Shown: positions 8,668 to 18,815, counted from the stretch's first letter. The stretch is DNA of 64,000 bases from G963664115 sp965263045 (GCA_965263045.1 CBDHGK010000041.1:682001-746000), one strand, 5' to 3'. Program-made: numbers and translations. Notes: generated by a model not told the origin, from the letters alone.

Positions 8668-10673
8668 CCGGCGACGGAGCACCCGCCCGAGATCAGCTAC
8701 CTGGCCCGCGACTATGAAAGCTACCGCCAGCTGATGCTCGACCATCTCACCCAACTGGTGCCCCAGTGGACGGAGCGTGACCCGGCGGCACAGAGCGTCG
8801 CCGTGGTCGAGGTTCTGGCCTACGCCGCCGACTACCTGACCTACTTCCAGGACGCGGTGGCCACCGAAGCCTACCTCGAGACAGCGCGCCGCCGGATTTC
8901 GGTGCGGCGACATGCCCGGCTGATCGACGACCGCCTCCATGAGGGTTGCAACTCGCGGGTGTGGCTGGTGTTCGAGGTCACTGCCCACACTTCGCTGCCG
9001 GCGCATCAGGTCTGCCTCACCCAAAGCCTCGACCTTGCTCGGACGATCCCGAAGGCGAAGCTCGAGGAAGTGGTTTCGCGCGGGGGGTTCGTCTACGAAT
9101 CGCTTGATACAGCAGAGCTCTATACGGAGCACAACAGCATCGATTTCTATTCATGGGGCGCAGCAAATTACACTCTGCCGCGCGGCACAACGACGGTCGC
9201 TCTCGAGGGCCCCTTGCCTCACCTCAATACCGGCGACGTGCTGATATTCGAGCAGGTCCCGGTGACGGAGACCGGCCCCGCCAGCGACGCGAAGCCCCGC
9301 CTGCGGCACGCGGTGCGACTCGCTGGGCCCCCGATCCCGATCCGCGATCCGCTGCACCCTTCCGCTTCCATCACCGAAATCCATTTGCATAGTGCAGATG
9401 CTCTGCCCTTCGACTTTCCGGTCAAGGGCGCTCGCGTCGACGGACATCCGGTTGTCGGCGTGGCCCGCGGCAACGTGGTGTTGGCGGACGAGGGCCGCAC
9501 CGTCCACCGACAGGAGGTGATTCTTGAACAGGGGAAACTGTTCGTTGAACGGGGACGGCTGCCGCCGGCGCCTGAAGAGGGCGAATACTGCCCTGCACTC
9601 GAGTTTGAGAACCTCACTTACCGAGTGCCTTTCGACCCGGCCGCCACGCCCGGGGTTCCGGCGTCCGCGCTGCTGCGTCAGGACCCTTCGGCGGTGGAGC
9701 CGGCCGTCCGGTTGTTCGAGATTAGCGCCGCCGACCCGGACGGGGAGGGCGGCAGGCGGGAGTGGTACCCGCGGTACGATCTCCTGTCGAGCGGGCCGTT
9801 CTCGCGCACATTCGTCGTCGAGACCGATAATGACCACCGGAGCCACCTGCGTTTCGGTGACGGTGAGCTGGGCATGCGGCCCGCACCTGGAACCCGTTTT
9901 CAGGTCAGCTACCGGATCAGCGGCGGTTTGCGTGGGGAGGTTGGTGCCGGGGCCATTACCCATGTCGTCACCAGCAATCCTCAAATAAAAGGCGTGCGTA
10001 ACCCTCTGCCTGCGCGCGGCGCCGTCGTTCCCCAGGCCACCGAACGGATCCAACGCAACGCCCCGTTTGCTTTCAAAAGTCAGGAGCGCTCGGTCTCCGA
10101 AGCCGACTACGTCACCCGGGCCAAGCTGTTTCCCGAGGTGTCGCAAGCAGCCGCCGAACGCCAAGGGTCCGGGAGCTGGGTAACGGCCATCGTCTGGGTC
10201 GATCGCGTGGACGGCCCGCCGGCGGATGTGTCCTTTCTGCGCCGGGTCCACGCCTACCTGCAACCCTTCCAGCTCGCCGGCGGAGATCTTGCGGTCCGGC
10301 CACCGCGTTTTATTCCGCTCGAGATCGTGCTCCGGGTCACCGTCGGGGCGGGCTTTTTTCAGCAGGCGGTAACGCAGCGTCTGCTGGCTCGCTTCGGCCA
10401 CATCACCGGCTCCGGAGGAGAGCCAGGGTTTTTCTCCCCGCAACGCTTCGGCTTCGGTGAACCGTTCTACCTCAGCACTGTGGTCGCCGCTGCCAACGAA
10501 GTCGTGGGTGTCGCCCGGGTGGAGGCCGAGCGCTTCCAGCGGTGGGGCCTGCCCGAACGGGGCGCGCTCGAGAGCGGCCGCATCGAGCTCGCGCCGAACG
10601 AGATCGCCCGTGTGGACAATCGCCCCGGGGCTCCCGAGAACGGCTCAATCGGCTTCCGCCTGGAGGGGGGACG

Positions 10674-10698
10674 ATGAGCGGAACCGGCCCGACGCTAG
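10674..10698 (+). pseudogene. First codons of the next eCIS gene (Pvc12 position), cut by an IS1380-type element
   Basis: An ATG overlaps the stop of the Pvc11-like gene in the ATGA style seen through the cluster. The frame reads MSGTGPTL and then meets the IS end at 10699. Beyond the element (14006 onward) the frame continues for only nine codons to a TGA and no eCIS-like coding is seen, so the rest of the gene is missing here. The Pvc12 assignment rests on gene order only. Confidence 0.55.
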
Positions 10699-11111
10699 CC
10701 CCAAAACAAGCGCATAACCAGTGGACAAACGGCCGGTTCACGGCCGTAAAATTGGAGGCATAAGCTCCCGTTCCCAGATCGCTTTTTCCAGGTATGCGGT
10801 TCGTGTTGTATCTGTTTCAGTTGCCGCCTCGCCGTGTCTGTTTGAAGGGTTGAAAGAAACCGGGACCTCGACCGCCCGGGCTCAGATCCATGATCGGGTC
10901 AGCATCGCAGAGGTTGACGCAACACATCCACGGCACGAAACAAGACTGGCAACCACGGGTTCCAGGCCATCAGCCGGAAGACGATGCGCCGACCAGTACG
11001 CACGAGCTGGCAAGGCACGAGCATGAAGGCGTTCAGGAACGTTTTGAACTCCATGCGTAGCACGGTCTGCTTCTCGGCCTGATACTTCTGGCCCCAACGT
11101 CCGGTTTCGGG

Positions 11112-12552
11112 GAGTCAAGCCCATTCTTAGTTGAAACTCTCCACGGCTCACGATGGGTCATGCAACCTTCTTCTTCGATCTCGTCGACGTCTTCGCCTCA
11201 ATTTTCAGCTCTCGCTGGAGGGCTTCGCGGAGCTTTGGAAGATGACGGTAGCCGATCACCTTCCTCAGGCGCGGTTCGATGTCGATGAGCGCCGTCGCCA
11301 ACCAGCGTTGCCGCTGACTCGAGTTCTTCCAATGATCGACCTTCGCACACCTTTCCTCGACAAGGGCATTGACCGATTCCAGGCAATTCGTCGTCTTGAA
11401 CGAACGGCCCAAGACCCCGTACACGCCGAGCCGATGCAACGTGAGGGTCTCTTCCAGGCCTTCCTCAAGGCTCGCAGCCCCCGATTGGTTTCGCTCCTCG
11501 AGCTCTCCATGGAGCTCTCCGAGCGCCGCCCGAGCTTCGTCGTACTCCGGGCGCTCGTAGGCCCGCTGCAGCCGGCGTCGCCACACGGCTTGCTCGGTCT
11601 TCGATAGGTATCTCACGACGTTCTCGCGTTTGTGCCATTGGCAGCGTTGGACCAGGGCTCGATTCCTGAATGCCTTCTTGACCGCCGCCCGCAGACCTTT
11701 GCCGCCGTCGACAATCACCAGCACGCCTTCAGAGATGTCCAGGCCCCGCTCCATCAACGAACGGAGAAACGGAGTCAGCACTTGCTCGTTCTCCGTGTCG
11801 GTCTCCACGAAGCCCAAGAAGCGTTTGTCGCCCGAAAGCGTGACGCCCAGGGCCACTACCATCAGGGCGTCGGCAAACGCCTTCCCGTCCAGGAAGATCG
11901 CCACGACGTCCTCGCCACTCAGATCCCGCTCCTGCATCTCCCGAAGTTTCGCGGCACTCGCCTGGACGAATCCTCGAGACACCGTCGAACTCGACAGTCC
12001 GATCGCTCCCGGAATCGCTTCAGCGGCCGATTCATAGTTCCGGCAGGAGATCCCATACAGCACACGTCTGAGCAGTAGCTCGTTCACCGCGCCACCCGGA
12101 CTGAGTTCCTCGTAGGTCCGAAGCGGAATCTCCCCGCCCGCCACGCTGCGCACTCGAGGCACCCGAACCGGCACCCGCTGGCCACCCAGCCCCACGGTCC
12201 CCGGATTGCTCCCGTGTCGCCGGCCCCGCAACGCCGCCTCCTTTCGTGCGTATCGCTCACCCGCCAACGACTTCACTTCCTCGTCGAGCAACTCCTCCAC
12301 GTGCATCAACCCCAGTGGGATCAACGCCCGAATCATCTCCACCTTCGAGTCCAATTCCAGTCCCGAGTATTCCTCCCGGCTCAGGACCTCGACCTCACCC
12401 AGCACACGCGACTTCTTGCGTTTCTTTACCGAACGTAACAGACTCCTCATCTCGGCTCCTTTCTCTTACAGGCTTGATGTTGTTTCTTCCAATACCATCA
12501 AACCATGGGGTTTGGAGCCGTTTCAATTTCCAACTAAGATTGGCACACATTC
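11112..12552 (-). mobile_element. IS256-family insertion sequence, copy 2 (nested)
   Basis: 1,441 bp, same ends as copy 1, flanked by the direct repeat GTTTCGGG at 11104-11111 and 12553-12560. It sits inside the transposase of the IS1380-type element, so it arrived after that element. Confidence 0.95.
11158..12450 (-). CDS. IS256-family transposase (nested copy)
   Basis: 430 residues, identical in translation to the proteins at 7273-8565 and 28041-29333, with the same three catalytic residues and ribosome site. The gene is intact. Confidence 0.95.
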   Translation of the reverse strand: MRSLLRSVKKRKKSRVLGEVEVLSREEYSGLELDSKVEMIRALIPLGLMHVEELLDEEVKSLAGERYARKEAALRGRRHGSNPGTVGLGGQRVPVRVPRVRSVAGGEIPLRTYEELSPGGAVNELLLRRVLYGISCRNYESAAEAIPGAIGLSSSTVSRGFVQASAAKLREMQERDLSGEDVVAIFLDGKAFADALMVVALGVTLSGDKRFLGFVETDTENEQVLTPFLRSLMERGLDISEGVLVIVDGGKGLRAAVKKAFRNRALVQRCQWHKRENVVRYLSKTEQAVWRRRLQRAYERPEYDEARAALGELHGELEERNQSGAASLEEGLEETLTLHRLGVYGVLGRSFKTTNCLESVNALVEERCAKVDHWKNSSQRQRWLATALIDIEPRLRKVIGYRHLPKLREALQRELKIEAKTSTRSKKKVA

Positions 12553-14055
12553 GTTTCGGGCAGCAATAACGCAAACCACGCCTTCAGTGTCCAGGCCAGT
12601 GAGGCCATCACCATGTAGGCCCAGTTGCTGGTCTGATCCCCGACCGGCATCCCCAAGGCGTGTACGCCGTTCTTGAGCTGCTCAATAAGATTCTCTTGAT
12701 TGCACCGTTGATTCGCACGCATCACGATCTGGTCCGCAGGATCCGCACGGTTGGTAATGTAGAAGAAGTACCGGATGTCGTCGAACAACACCTGCTCCCC
12801 TTTGGCCACCGACAGATTCTTTCGCACCACAACGACGCGGTAGTCCCGATCGCAGGCTCCGGGCCGATACGCAAACTCGGCCACATCCTCGCCCCGCAAG
12901 CGGATATTCTCAAAGTCACGCTCCCGAACGATCCGTTCCTTGACCTTGTCGGGACGCTGGCGGGGTTGGCTGGCTACCTCGTACTTGGCGGGACGTTCCA
13001 GGCGCGCCCAGCAGTCCGGCTCCAATTGGTCGGCCCGGGCCACCAGGTTTTTCATCGCGTCGATGCCGAAGATGAAGCCCACGCCCTGGTCGTCCCATCC
13101 ATCCAAATACCGGGTCTGGCTGAAGTCGGTGTCCCCGCGCAGCAGGATCTGATCGAACCCCGCACGCTGGCACAACGCGATTGCCTGATCGAACCGTTTG
13201 GCCGCTCCCTCATGCGAGGGCCGGTTGCCGCTCCGGTTCACCAGGTATAACGGTTCGGCCGTGTTCGCCAGCGAAATCAACAGTGGGTGATAACCCCATG
13301 TCCCGTCGTAGGCCACGTCCATCCCGTCTTTGCATTCTCCGGTGGTTGGGGCCAATGTCCCGTCCGCCTCCAGAACCGCTTCCTCGAAAAACGCATCGGG
13401 CTGCTGGCGCCAGACTTTCAGCCGCACTTTATTGAACGTGTCCATCAGCGACTCCACGTCGTCTTCCTCAAATCGCCGGCAGAAGTCTCCCGCCGTGGTC
13501 GGATCCGGAATCCGCTGTGCTCCCAACGCGTCCAGATACACTTCGTCATTGCGCCGCAGTTCGATATCTTCCATACACGTGCCCCCACTCAACGCGTTGT
13601 AGGCGATGTTCAACACGTGATCCGATTCCTGGTAGGGCAGATGCCGCTTCAGCACATGCACGTCCTTGTCGATGGCTTCGATCAGTCCGGTCCGCCGCGC
13701 CACCTGATGCATCATTCCGATGCCGCCCACCGACAGACCCCTCATCCGGTCTCCCATCTCGTACCGGATGTTGCGCGCCGACAGCATCGGCTTCGCCTGA
13801 TCTTTCCAATTCCGATCCCCAAGCCGACGCTCAATTCGCCGCTTGCGGTTCCTCATGTTCTTGCGCGTATAATCGTTCATCTGAAATGCCTCCTTCTCCA
13901 AAGAATCTGTCCAAGGTTTTTTTCGCACGGAGAGGGGGCATTTCGGGTACTTCGGCGGTTATTCCACTTTCAATTCCTCATCAATCACGCTTGTTCAGGG
14001 ACTAGTGGTTCCGGCCCCTGGACGGTCGCCTTGAGTCCCATCTTTAAGCCAATAA

Positions 14056-14331
14056 CCGTGGTGCCCCTGCGTAGAAATTTCCTTGACTGCGGAAACGGCC
14101 CCAACTGAAACTGGAAGCGTTATGGTCCATTCCACGCATGTCTTCTACGGAAAGCCGAGCTATGTCTTCCGGGCGATGGACGACGAGCCCTGGGACTACG
14201 AAGCCTTCTACGCCAACTTCGGGGAGGATTTCGGATTGTTTCGTTGCGTGGTCGAATACGACTTCGCGTTCAAGCCCGACGGCTCGTTGGGCGCGCCCTC
14301 CAAAGCAACTGATCCGGGTTCCGATCGCTGA
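14056..14331 (+). pseudogene. Unrecognised coding remnant next to the IS1380-type element
   Basis: An open frame begins after a TAA at 14053 and ends at 14331; an ATG at 14122 would give 69 residues. The composition is protein-like (HSTHVFYGKPSYVF, then DDEPWDYEAFYANFGEDFGL), with many aromatic and acidic residues, but I do not recognise a family. There is no ribosome site. It lies directly beside the IS end with other broken coding, so it is probably a fragment of a lost gene rather than a gene. Confidence 0.35.
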
Positions 14332-14395
14332 ACTGAACAGCACTGCAGCTCTTCGTCGACGCTCTTCCGCCGTCCGTCTCTGGCCGCATACTCCG

Positions 14396-14554
14396 ATGCA
14401 TCGAATAGAGGACAAGTTCCGGAAAGTGGAAGCGGGTCCGAACCCGTTTATTGATCCGCAACGGTGGCGGGACGCGATGTCGTGGCAGGAGCGGTCCTTC
14501 GAATTCAGACTGGAATACGAGCGACGCGGGCAGGGCAACAAGCAGTCACGCTGA
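14396..14554 (+). pseudogene. C-terminal remnant resembling a subclass B3-type metallo-beta-lactamase-fold protein
   Basis: 53 codons from the ATG to the stop. The sequence contains GPNPFIDPQRWRDAMS followed by an amphipathic helix ending in LEYERRG, which resembles the end of B3-type metallo-beta-lactamase-fold proteins (NPFxDPxxYR then a helix). The zinc-binding part is absent upstream, where the frame soon becomes non-coding, so only the tail survives. Confidence 0.4.
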
Positions 14555-14562
14555 GGGGGCCG

Positions 14563-14934
14563 TCAGTCGAACATTTTCTCGACGCCGCCTTCCGGCGTCA
14601 CAAATCCCAGAAGGCAGCCGTTGGAGCCGTCCCTGAGCTGATGGCAGCGTACCGAGATGGGATCGCCTGGTTGGACGCTGTCTTCAGCCCAACCGAGTCT
14701 CCTCAACTGGGTGACACTGGCGCCTTCCAGGGCCCACAATGCGGGATCACCATCGTCGCCGATAACCTCGAGGTAGATCCAACTGTGCGGGGTGATCCAG
14801 TGGATTTCCTTCACCACACCGTCCAGGTGGGTGTACTCGGTCATCTGGTAGTTGCCGTGGGAATGGTACGCCACAGCCGGCACGGCTGAAAGGGCGGCGC
14901 ACATGGCGACAACACTCACCAGTTTAAATTGCAT
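14563..14934 (-). CDS. DUF6152 family exported protein (copy 1)
   Basis: 123 residues. A Sec signal peptide (about residues 1-22, ending AVPAVA) is followed at once by YHSHGNYQ. Family landmarks are L-DGVVKEIHWITPHSWIYLEV, WALEGASVTQLRRLGW, and SVQPGDPISVRCHQLRDG. The function of DUF6152 is not established. It is 111 bp downstream of a secreted protein on the same strand, and the same two families sit side by side again at 55873-57314. A GAGGAG ribosome site precedes the ATG. Unlike the other two copies, the first mature residue would be Tyr rather than His. Confidence 0.85.
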   Translation of the reverse strand: MQFKLVSVVAMCAALSAVPAVAYHSHGNYQMTEYTHLDGVVKEIHWITPHSWIYLEVIGDDGDPALWALEGASVTQLRRLGWAEDSVQPGDPISVRCHQLRDGSNGCLLGFVTPEGGVEKMFD

Positions 14935-15045
14935 CTGCTTGTCTCCTCAAATATTCAAGATCGCATCGCATCCGGCCCGATCCGGCGGCTGGGGCCAACT
15001 TCGGGACGATCATCTTTTCGACGCGGGGAAGCCGTCTGGCCGACT

Positions 15046-15666
15046 TCATCTGCCGCTGATCGGAAGCTGGTTTGAGTAGATTGAATCGTAGCGCACCCTG
15101 TCTCCATTCGCGTCGAGCAAGCTCAGGGACTGCTGAAACAGCCCAGGCGGCGGTGCACCGGGCCCCACCGTAGCCTCCAGGATATAAAGACGGCTTCTGT
15201 GCAAATAGATCGCGGCAAAGGTGCGGGATTGATCCGCATTCGTGAGCTGTAGCTGATGTCCTTCGATGAGGTCGATGTAGTGCCACGCATCGTAGGTAAC
15301 CTCGGCGTCCCGTTGTCGAAACTCCCACGCCGCAAAGGCGATGGACGCGCGCACATCGATCTGCCAGTAAATGGGCAGGCTGTCGGCTTCGGTCTTGTTC
15401 GTGCGTTCGGCGTGAACTCTTTCCGCGTCCGTGTAATCGATCACCGTGACCGAGTAACGGCTCGAACCATCAACATAGGAATAAACCCGACCCGGGAAGA
15501 CGGCTCCATATTCGGAGGGGTAGGTAATCTCGCTCACCTCAGGCTCGCCCGGCAGATTCACGCTAAAGCGGTCCTCCAGGCTGCGGTGGGTGATCCAGCT
15601 CTGCGCGAAGGCCGACTGCGACAACAACAGGACGATCGCTGCCGCAACAAATCGGTTTAGCCGCAT
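15046..15666 (-). CDS. Secreted protein, partner family of DUF6152 (copy 1)
   Basis: 206 residues from the ATG at 15666, chosen because a GGAGAAAGAG ribosome site precedes it and a signal peptide follows (hydrophobic run ending SQSAFAQS). The mature protein begins SWITHRSLEDRFSVNLPGEPEV and continues with ITYPSEYGAVFPGRVYSY and YSVTVIDY. The first 200 mature residues of the protein at 56295-57314 follow the same plan (REYVSPDEFFMVSMPAEP, ETTYRAASGAILPAKIF). No known domain is recognised. A periplasmic location is inferred. Confidence 0.75.
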   Translation of the reverse strand: MRLNRFVAAAIVLLLSQSAFAQSWITHRSLEDRFSVNLPGEPEVSEITYPSEYGAVFPGRVYSYVDGSSRYSVTVIDYTDAERVHAERTNKTEADSLPIYWQIDVRASIAFAAWEFRQRDAEVTYDAWHYIDLIEGHQLQLTNADQSRTFAAIYLHRSRLYILEATVGPGAPPPGLFQQSLSLLDANGDRVRYDSIYSNQLPISGR

Positions 15667-16004
15667 CACTCTTTCTCCAGAATGCCTATAAGAATGCAGA
15701 ATGCCCATCTCGCGCAATAGTGCCAGAAAATAACACGGGGGCACAGAAGTTTCCGTTTTCTGGAGTCGAGAGGGCAAAGATCAGCAGGTGTCTGGCGGAC
15801 ATCGCAATTTATGAGGTTCCTTGATATGGGAAGACCCTGCTCAAACCCACAGCACGCCCGATATCCTATTCCCTTTGACCCAGGCCACGGGATTTCTATA
15901 AGATCTCCACTTTATTAGTCGTAGCGAATAGGCCCCGATGGGCGGCACTTGGGCGGGCCACGACGAGCGCTAAACGAATTTGTTGAGGGTCATCGGCGAT
16001 TCAC

Positions 16005-16412
16005 ATGGACAACACGCGACCAGAGGTGGCGATTGGCCACGTTGTGATGCATGTTTCGGATGTCGAGGCGAGTACGGAATTCTACCTGAAGCTTGGCCTT
16101 CGGAGCGTCGTCGAGGAATCGGGAATGTCACTGCTTGAATTGCTGGGCGGCACGCACATCATGATTATCGACGATGAAGAATTGAAGCAGGCGCTGCCGG
16201 CCTCACGCGTCGGTGCACAGGAAGGCTTCGAGTTGATGGTCGGTGGGAAGGCGCGTCAAGATCTTGAAGCCTATCACGGCCGGCTGATCGGTGAAGGGCT
16301 TAAACCTGGGCCGATTGAGGACGGACCATTCGGACACTATATGTTCGAGATCGACGACCCCGACATGCAGGTGATCACGGTGTATTCGAGCCACGCCACT
16401 GGCCCGGTATGA
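16005..16412 (+). CDS. VOC family (glyoxalase/bleomycin-resistance-like) protein
   Basis: 135 residues with one VOC unit: HVVMHVSDVEASTEFYLKLGLR at the start and a metal-ligand type Glu near the end (FEIDDPDMQVITVYSS). The substrate cannot be told. The stop overlaps the ATG of the truncated cyclotransferase gene that follows. Confidence 0.8.
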   Translation: MDNTRPEVAIGHVVMHVSDVEASTEFYLKLGLRSVVEESGMSLLELLGGTHIMIIDDEELKQALPASRVGAQEGFELMVGGKARQDLEAYHGRLIGEGLKPGPIEDGPFGHYMFEIDDPDMQVITVYSSHATGPV

Positions 16413-16699
16413 CGGACTCGAAGACGGTTGTAAAGCGTAAATTGATATTCAGACGCCGGGGCATGTGGTTGTCGGGCGTCTGCGTCATTCTCGTCTCAGC
16501 CACGATCGTATTTTCGCGCTACCAGGATAGCCCCCACACCATCGTCCATCAGGTCGTTGCCGTGTATCCACACGATCCCAGCGCATTCACTCAAGGCCTG
16601 TATTTCGAGAACGGATTTCTCTTCGAGGGCACGGGGCGCAGAGGTGAGTCGGCTCTGTGCAGAGAAATCGCTTCCGGAGCCAGGCCGAAGGCATTGTGA
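16409..16699 (+). pseudogene. Truncated glutaminyl-peptide cyclotransferase (N-terminal part)
   Basis: 96 codons. After a membrane anchor (residues about 18-36) the sequence reads VAVYPHDPSAFTQGLYFENGFLFEGTGRRGES, the opening of the bacterial glutaminyl cyclase family (five-bladed propeller, normally around 260 residues). The frame then degenerates and stops at 16699, 100 bp before recQ, so about two thirds of the protein is missing. No IS end is visible at the break, so it is probably an old deletion or frameshift. Confidence 0.7.
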
Positions 16700-16798
16700 A
16701 ATCACGGGGAACCTTCCCACTCCGTTGCAGACAGGCGACGCTTTGCCGATCGGATGGCCCGGAGGAGTCCATCATGGGGCGTATGATGGTTCCGCACC

Positions 16799-18643
16799 AT
16801 GTCAGCGGCTTCCACCAACCCCCTCCGGATACAGCAAGACCCCCACGAGGTCCTGGCCCGGGTATTCGGCCATGCGGGCTTCCGCGGCCTTCAGGAGGAA
16901 ATCATCACGCACATCGCTGGTTCCGGTGATGCGCTTGTCCTCATGCCGACCGGGGGAGGGAAGTCCATCTGTTACCAGGTGCCGGCGCTGTGCCGACCCG
17001 GAATGGGCGTGGTGGTGTCACCCCTGATTGCTTTAATGGAGGATCAGGTCGCCCAACTGGGCCAGTCCGGTGTACGCGCCGTCGCTCTGACTTCCAACCT
17101 CGGTCGCGCCGAATCCCAGGCCGCACGCAGGGCAATCGAGGCGGATGCCCTCGACATCCTCTACGTGTCACCAGAACGTTTGCTCACCGACACGCTTCTG
17201 GATCAGCTCGACCGCTGTGAGATTGCGCTGTTCGCCATTGACGAGGCACATTGCGTCAGCCAGTGGGGACACGATTTCCGGACCGAATACCGCAAGCTCG
17301 CCCTCCTGGCCGATCGTTTTCCATCGGTACCCCGGATCGCGCTCACTGCCACGGCCGACGAGGTCACCCGGCGCGACATCGCCAACCAGCTTCGGCTCGA
17401 AGCGGCCCGGGTCTTCATCGCCAGCTTTAACCGTCCGAACATTCGCTATCGCGTCCGCGCGAAAGACAATCCGAAACGTCAGATCCTGGATTTCATCAGG
17501 ACCGCGCATCCCGGCGAGGCGGGCATCGTGTATGCGATGAGCCGCAAGAGTGTGGACCGGATGGCGGTGTATCTGGAAAAGGAAGGTATTCGCGCCTTGC
17601 CCTACCATGCGGGACTGGATGCTCACACGCGCACACTCAACCACCAGCGTTTCATCATGGAAGACGGGGTGGTGATGGTGGCGACCATTGCGTTCGGCAT
17701 GGGCATCGACAAGCCGGATGTGCGATTCGTTGCTCACATGGATATGCCGAAGTCATTTGAGGCCTACTACCAGGAAACTGGACGGGCCGGGCGGGACGGG
17801 CTGAGCGCCGACGCATTCATGGTCTACGGTCTTGGGGACGTGGCTCTGCTCCGGGGCCTGATGGATGAATCGACGGCTCCGGACGACGTTAGGCGAGTCG
17901 AACACAGAAAGCTCGAGGCTCTGTTGGGCTACTGTGAAACGGCGCGTTGCCGGCGGCAGGTCCTGCTCGAATACTTCGGTGAACAGATTGATCCGTGTGG
18001 CAACTGCGACACATGTCTGGAGCCGGTGGAGGTGATCGACGGGAGCCTTGAGACGCGTCTGGCCCTGTCTGCAATCCATCGCTGCGGGGAATCGTTCGGT
18101 ACCCGGCATATTGTAGACGTGCTGATCGGAAAGGCGACCGAGAAGGTTCAACGCTTCCGGCACGGGAGGCTGAATGTATTCGGTATGGGAAAACATTTGA
18201 ACGAACGGCAATGGCTGGGGATTCTGAGGCAACTTGTGGCTCTGGGAATGATTCGCGTCGACCTGGAGAACCACAGCGTGTTGCGCCTGGGACCCGGCGA
18301 CCGGGTCATGCCCGTGTTGCGGGAACAGGCTCGGGTGTCACTCCGGCGGGAAGCCGAGCATGCGATGCGGAAGCCGAAGGCCGAGCGGAAGGCAGCCATC
18401 CCATTCGAAATCGTGTCGCCTGAAGACCGGGCTCTGTTCGAGGCATTGAGGGCGGAACGCCTGAAGATTGCCCAGGCTCAGAAACTACCGGCCTACATTG
18501 TGTTCAATGATGCCACGCTGGTCGAATTCGTACGGCACCGGCCGCGCTCGGAGGCCGAGTTCGCCGAGATATCCGGCGTCGGAAAATCGAAGCTGGAGCG
18601 TTACGGTAGTAGCTTTCTCAGTGTAATCGCGATGCAGGACTGA
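16799..18643 (+). CDS. recQ: ATP-dependent DNA helicase RecQ
   Basis: 614 residues, typical length. Walker A TGGGKS at residues 51-56, DEAH box near 147 followed by CVSQWGHDF, helicase motif V/VI region (TIAFGMGIDKPDVRFVAH and QETGRAGRDG), zinc-binding cysteines (CETARC, then CGNCDTC) around 380-415, an RQC winged helix, and an HRDC domain over the last 80 residues. It unwinds 3'-5' at gaps and stalled forks. It stands alone, downstream of a decayed gene. Confidence 0.95.
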   Translation: MSAASTNPLRIQQDPHEVLARVFGHAGFRGLQEEIITHIAGSGDALVLMPTGGGKSICYQVPALCRPGMGVVVSPLIALMEDQVAQLGQSGVRAVALTSNLGRAESQAARRAIEADALDILYVSPERLLTDTLLDQLDRCEIALFAIDEAHCVSQWGHDFRTEYRKLALLADRFPSVPRIALTATADEVTRRDIANQLRLEAARVFIASFNRPNIRYRVRAKDNPKRQILDFIRTAHPGEAGIVYAMSRKSVDRMAVYLEKEGIRALPYHAGLDAHTRTLNHQRFIMEDGVVMVATIAFGMGIDKPDVRFVAHMDMPKSFEAYYQETGRAGRDGLSADAFMVYGLGDVALLRGLMDESTAPDDVRRVEHRKLEALLGYCETARCRRQVLLEYFGEQIDPCGNCDTCLEPVEVIDGSLETRLALSAIHRCGESFGTRHIVDVLIGKATEKVQRFRHGRLNVFGMGKHLNERQWLGILRQLVALGMIRVDLENHSVLRLGPGDRVMPVLREQARVSLRREAEHAMRKPKAERKAAIPFEIVSPEDRALFEALRAERLKIAQAQKLPAYIVFNDATLVEFVRHRPRSEAEFAEISGVGKSKLERYGSSFLSVIAMQD

Positions 18644-18815
18644 CGATCTTTGCATTGCGGTGGGAGTTCGTGCCGTGTTCTTCGTTTAGAAAGCAACTCT
18701 TCTCCTGTGCGCTCTATGAGTGCACAAATTTATTCTTTTCGAGATGCAGGCACTCACCGCGCGCACACAAGAAAACCGTGCTGCATGCCGCAGTGAAACC
18801 TTTGCTTGAGCGACG

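Larger units (their letters stand above)
6751..10677 (+). pseudogene. Baseplate assembly protein J-like (Pvc11-like), split by an IS256-family insertion
   Basis: Removing the IS at 7227-8667 and one copy of the 8-bp duplication rejoins codon 159 exactly and gives one 825-residue frame (6751-7226 plus 8676-10677). The rejoined sequence reads TEHPPEISYLARDYESYRQ, then LTQLVPQWTERDPAAQSVAVVE and RRHARLIDDRLHEGCN, the hallmark of the putative baseplate assembly protein family. The C-terminal half has the gpJ-like region (SERSVSEADYVTRAKLFPEV, then VNAYL-type sequence). As it stands the 5' piece ends a few codons inside the IS; an internal ATG at 8734 could make only a 647-residue N-truncated product without the tail promoter. 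A functional wedge is therefore unlikely. Confidence 0.85.
10899..13880 (-). pseudogene. IS1380-type transposase, disrupted by a nested IS256-family copy
   Basis: The 5' part (13880 down to 12553, 443 codons) and the 3' part (11111 down to 10899) match the intact transposase at 39724-41256. The break carries the 8-bp duplication GTTTCGGG. The start ATG follows a GGAGAAGGAGG ribosome site. The gene cannot make a full transposase, though copy B could act in trans. Confidence 0.9.
10699..14001 (-). mobile_element. IS1380-type insertion sequence copy A, itself interrupted by an IS256-family copy
   Basis: The outer ends read CCCAAAACAAGCG and, from the other side, CCCTGAACAAGCG, and CTAG flanks both sides (10695-10698 and 14002-14005). 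Subtracting the nested IS256 copy and its 8-bp duplication leaves 1,854 bp, exactly the length of copy B at 39603-41456. The two copies differ at very few bases, including a Val/Ala codon change in the transposase and the base next to one CTAG. Confidence 0.9.

Noticed and set aside
1..10677. A prophage or type VI secretion system
   Set aside because: DUF4255 cap, Pvc7-like and J-like genes together without head, lysis or TssJLM-type genes favour eCIS; the missing upstream part leaves some doubt.
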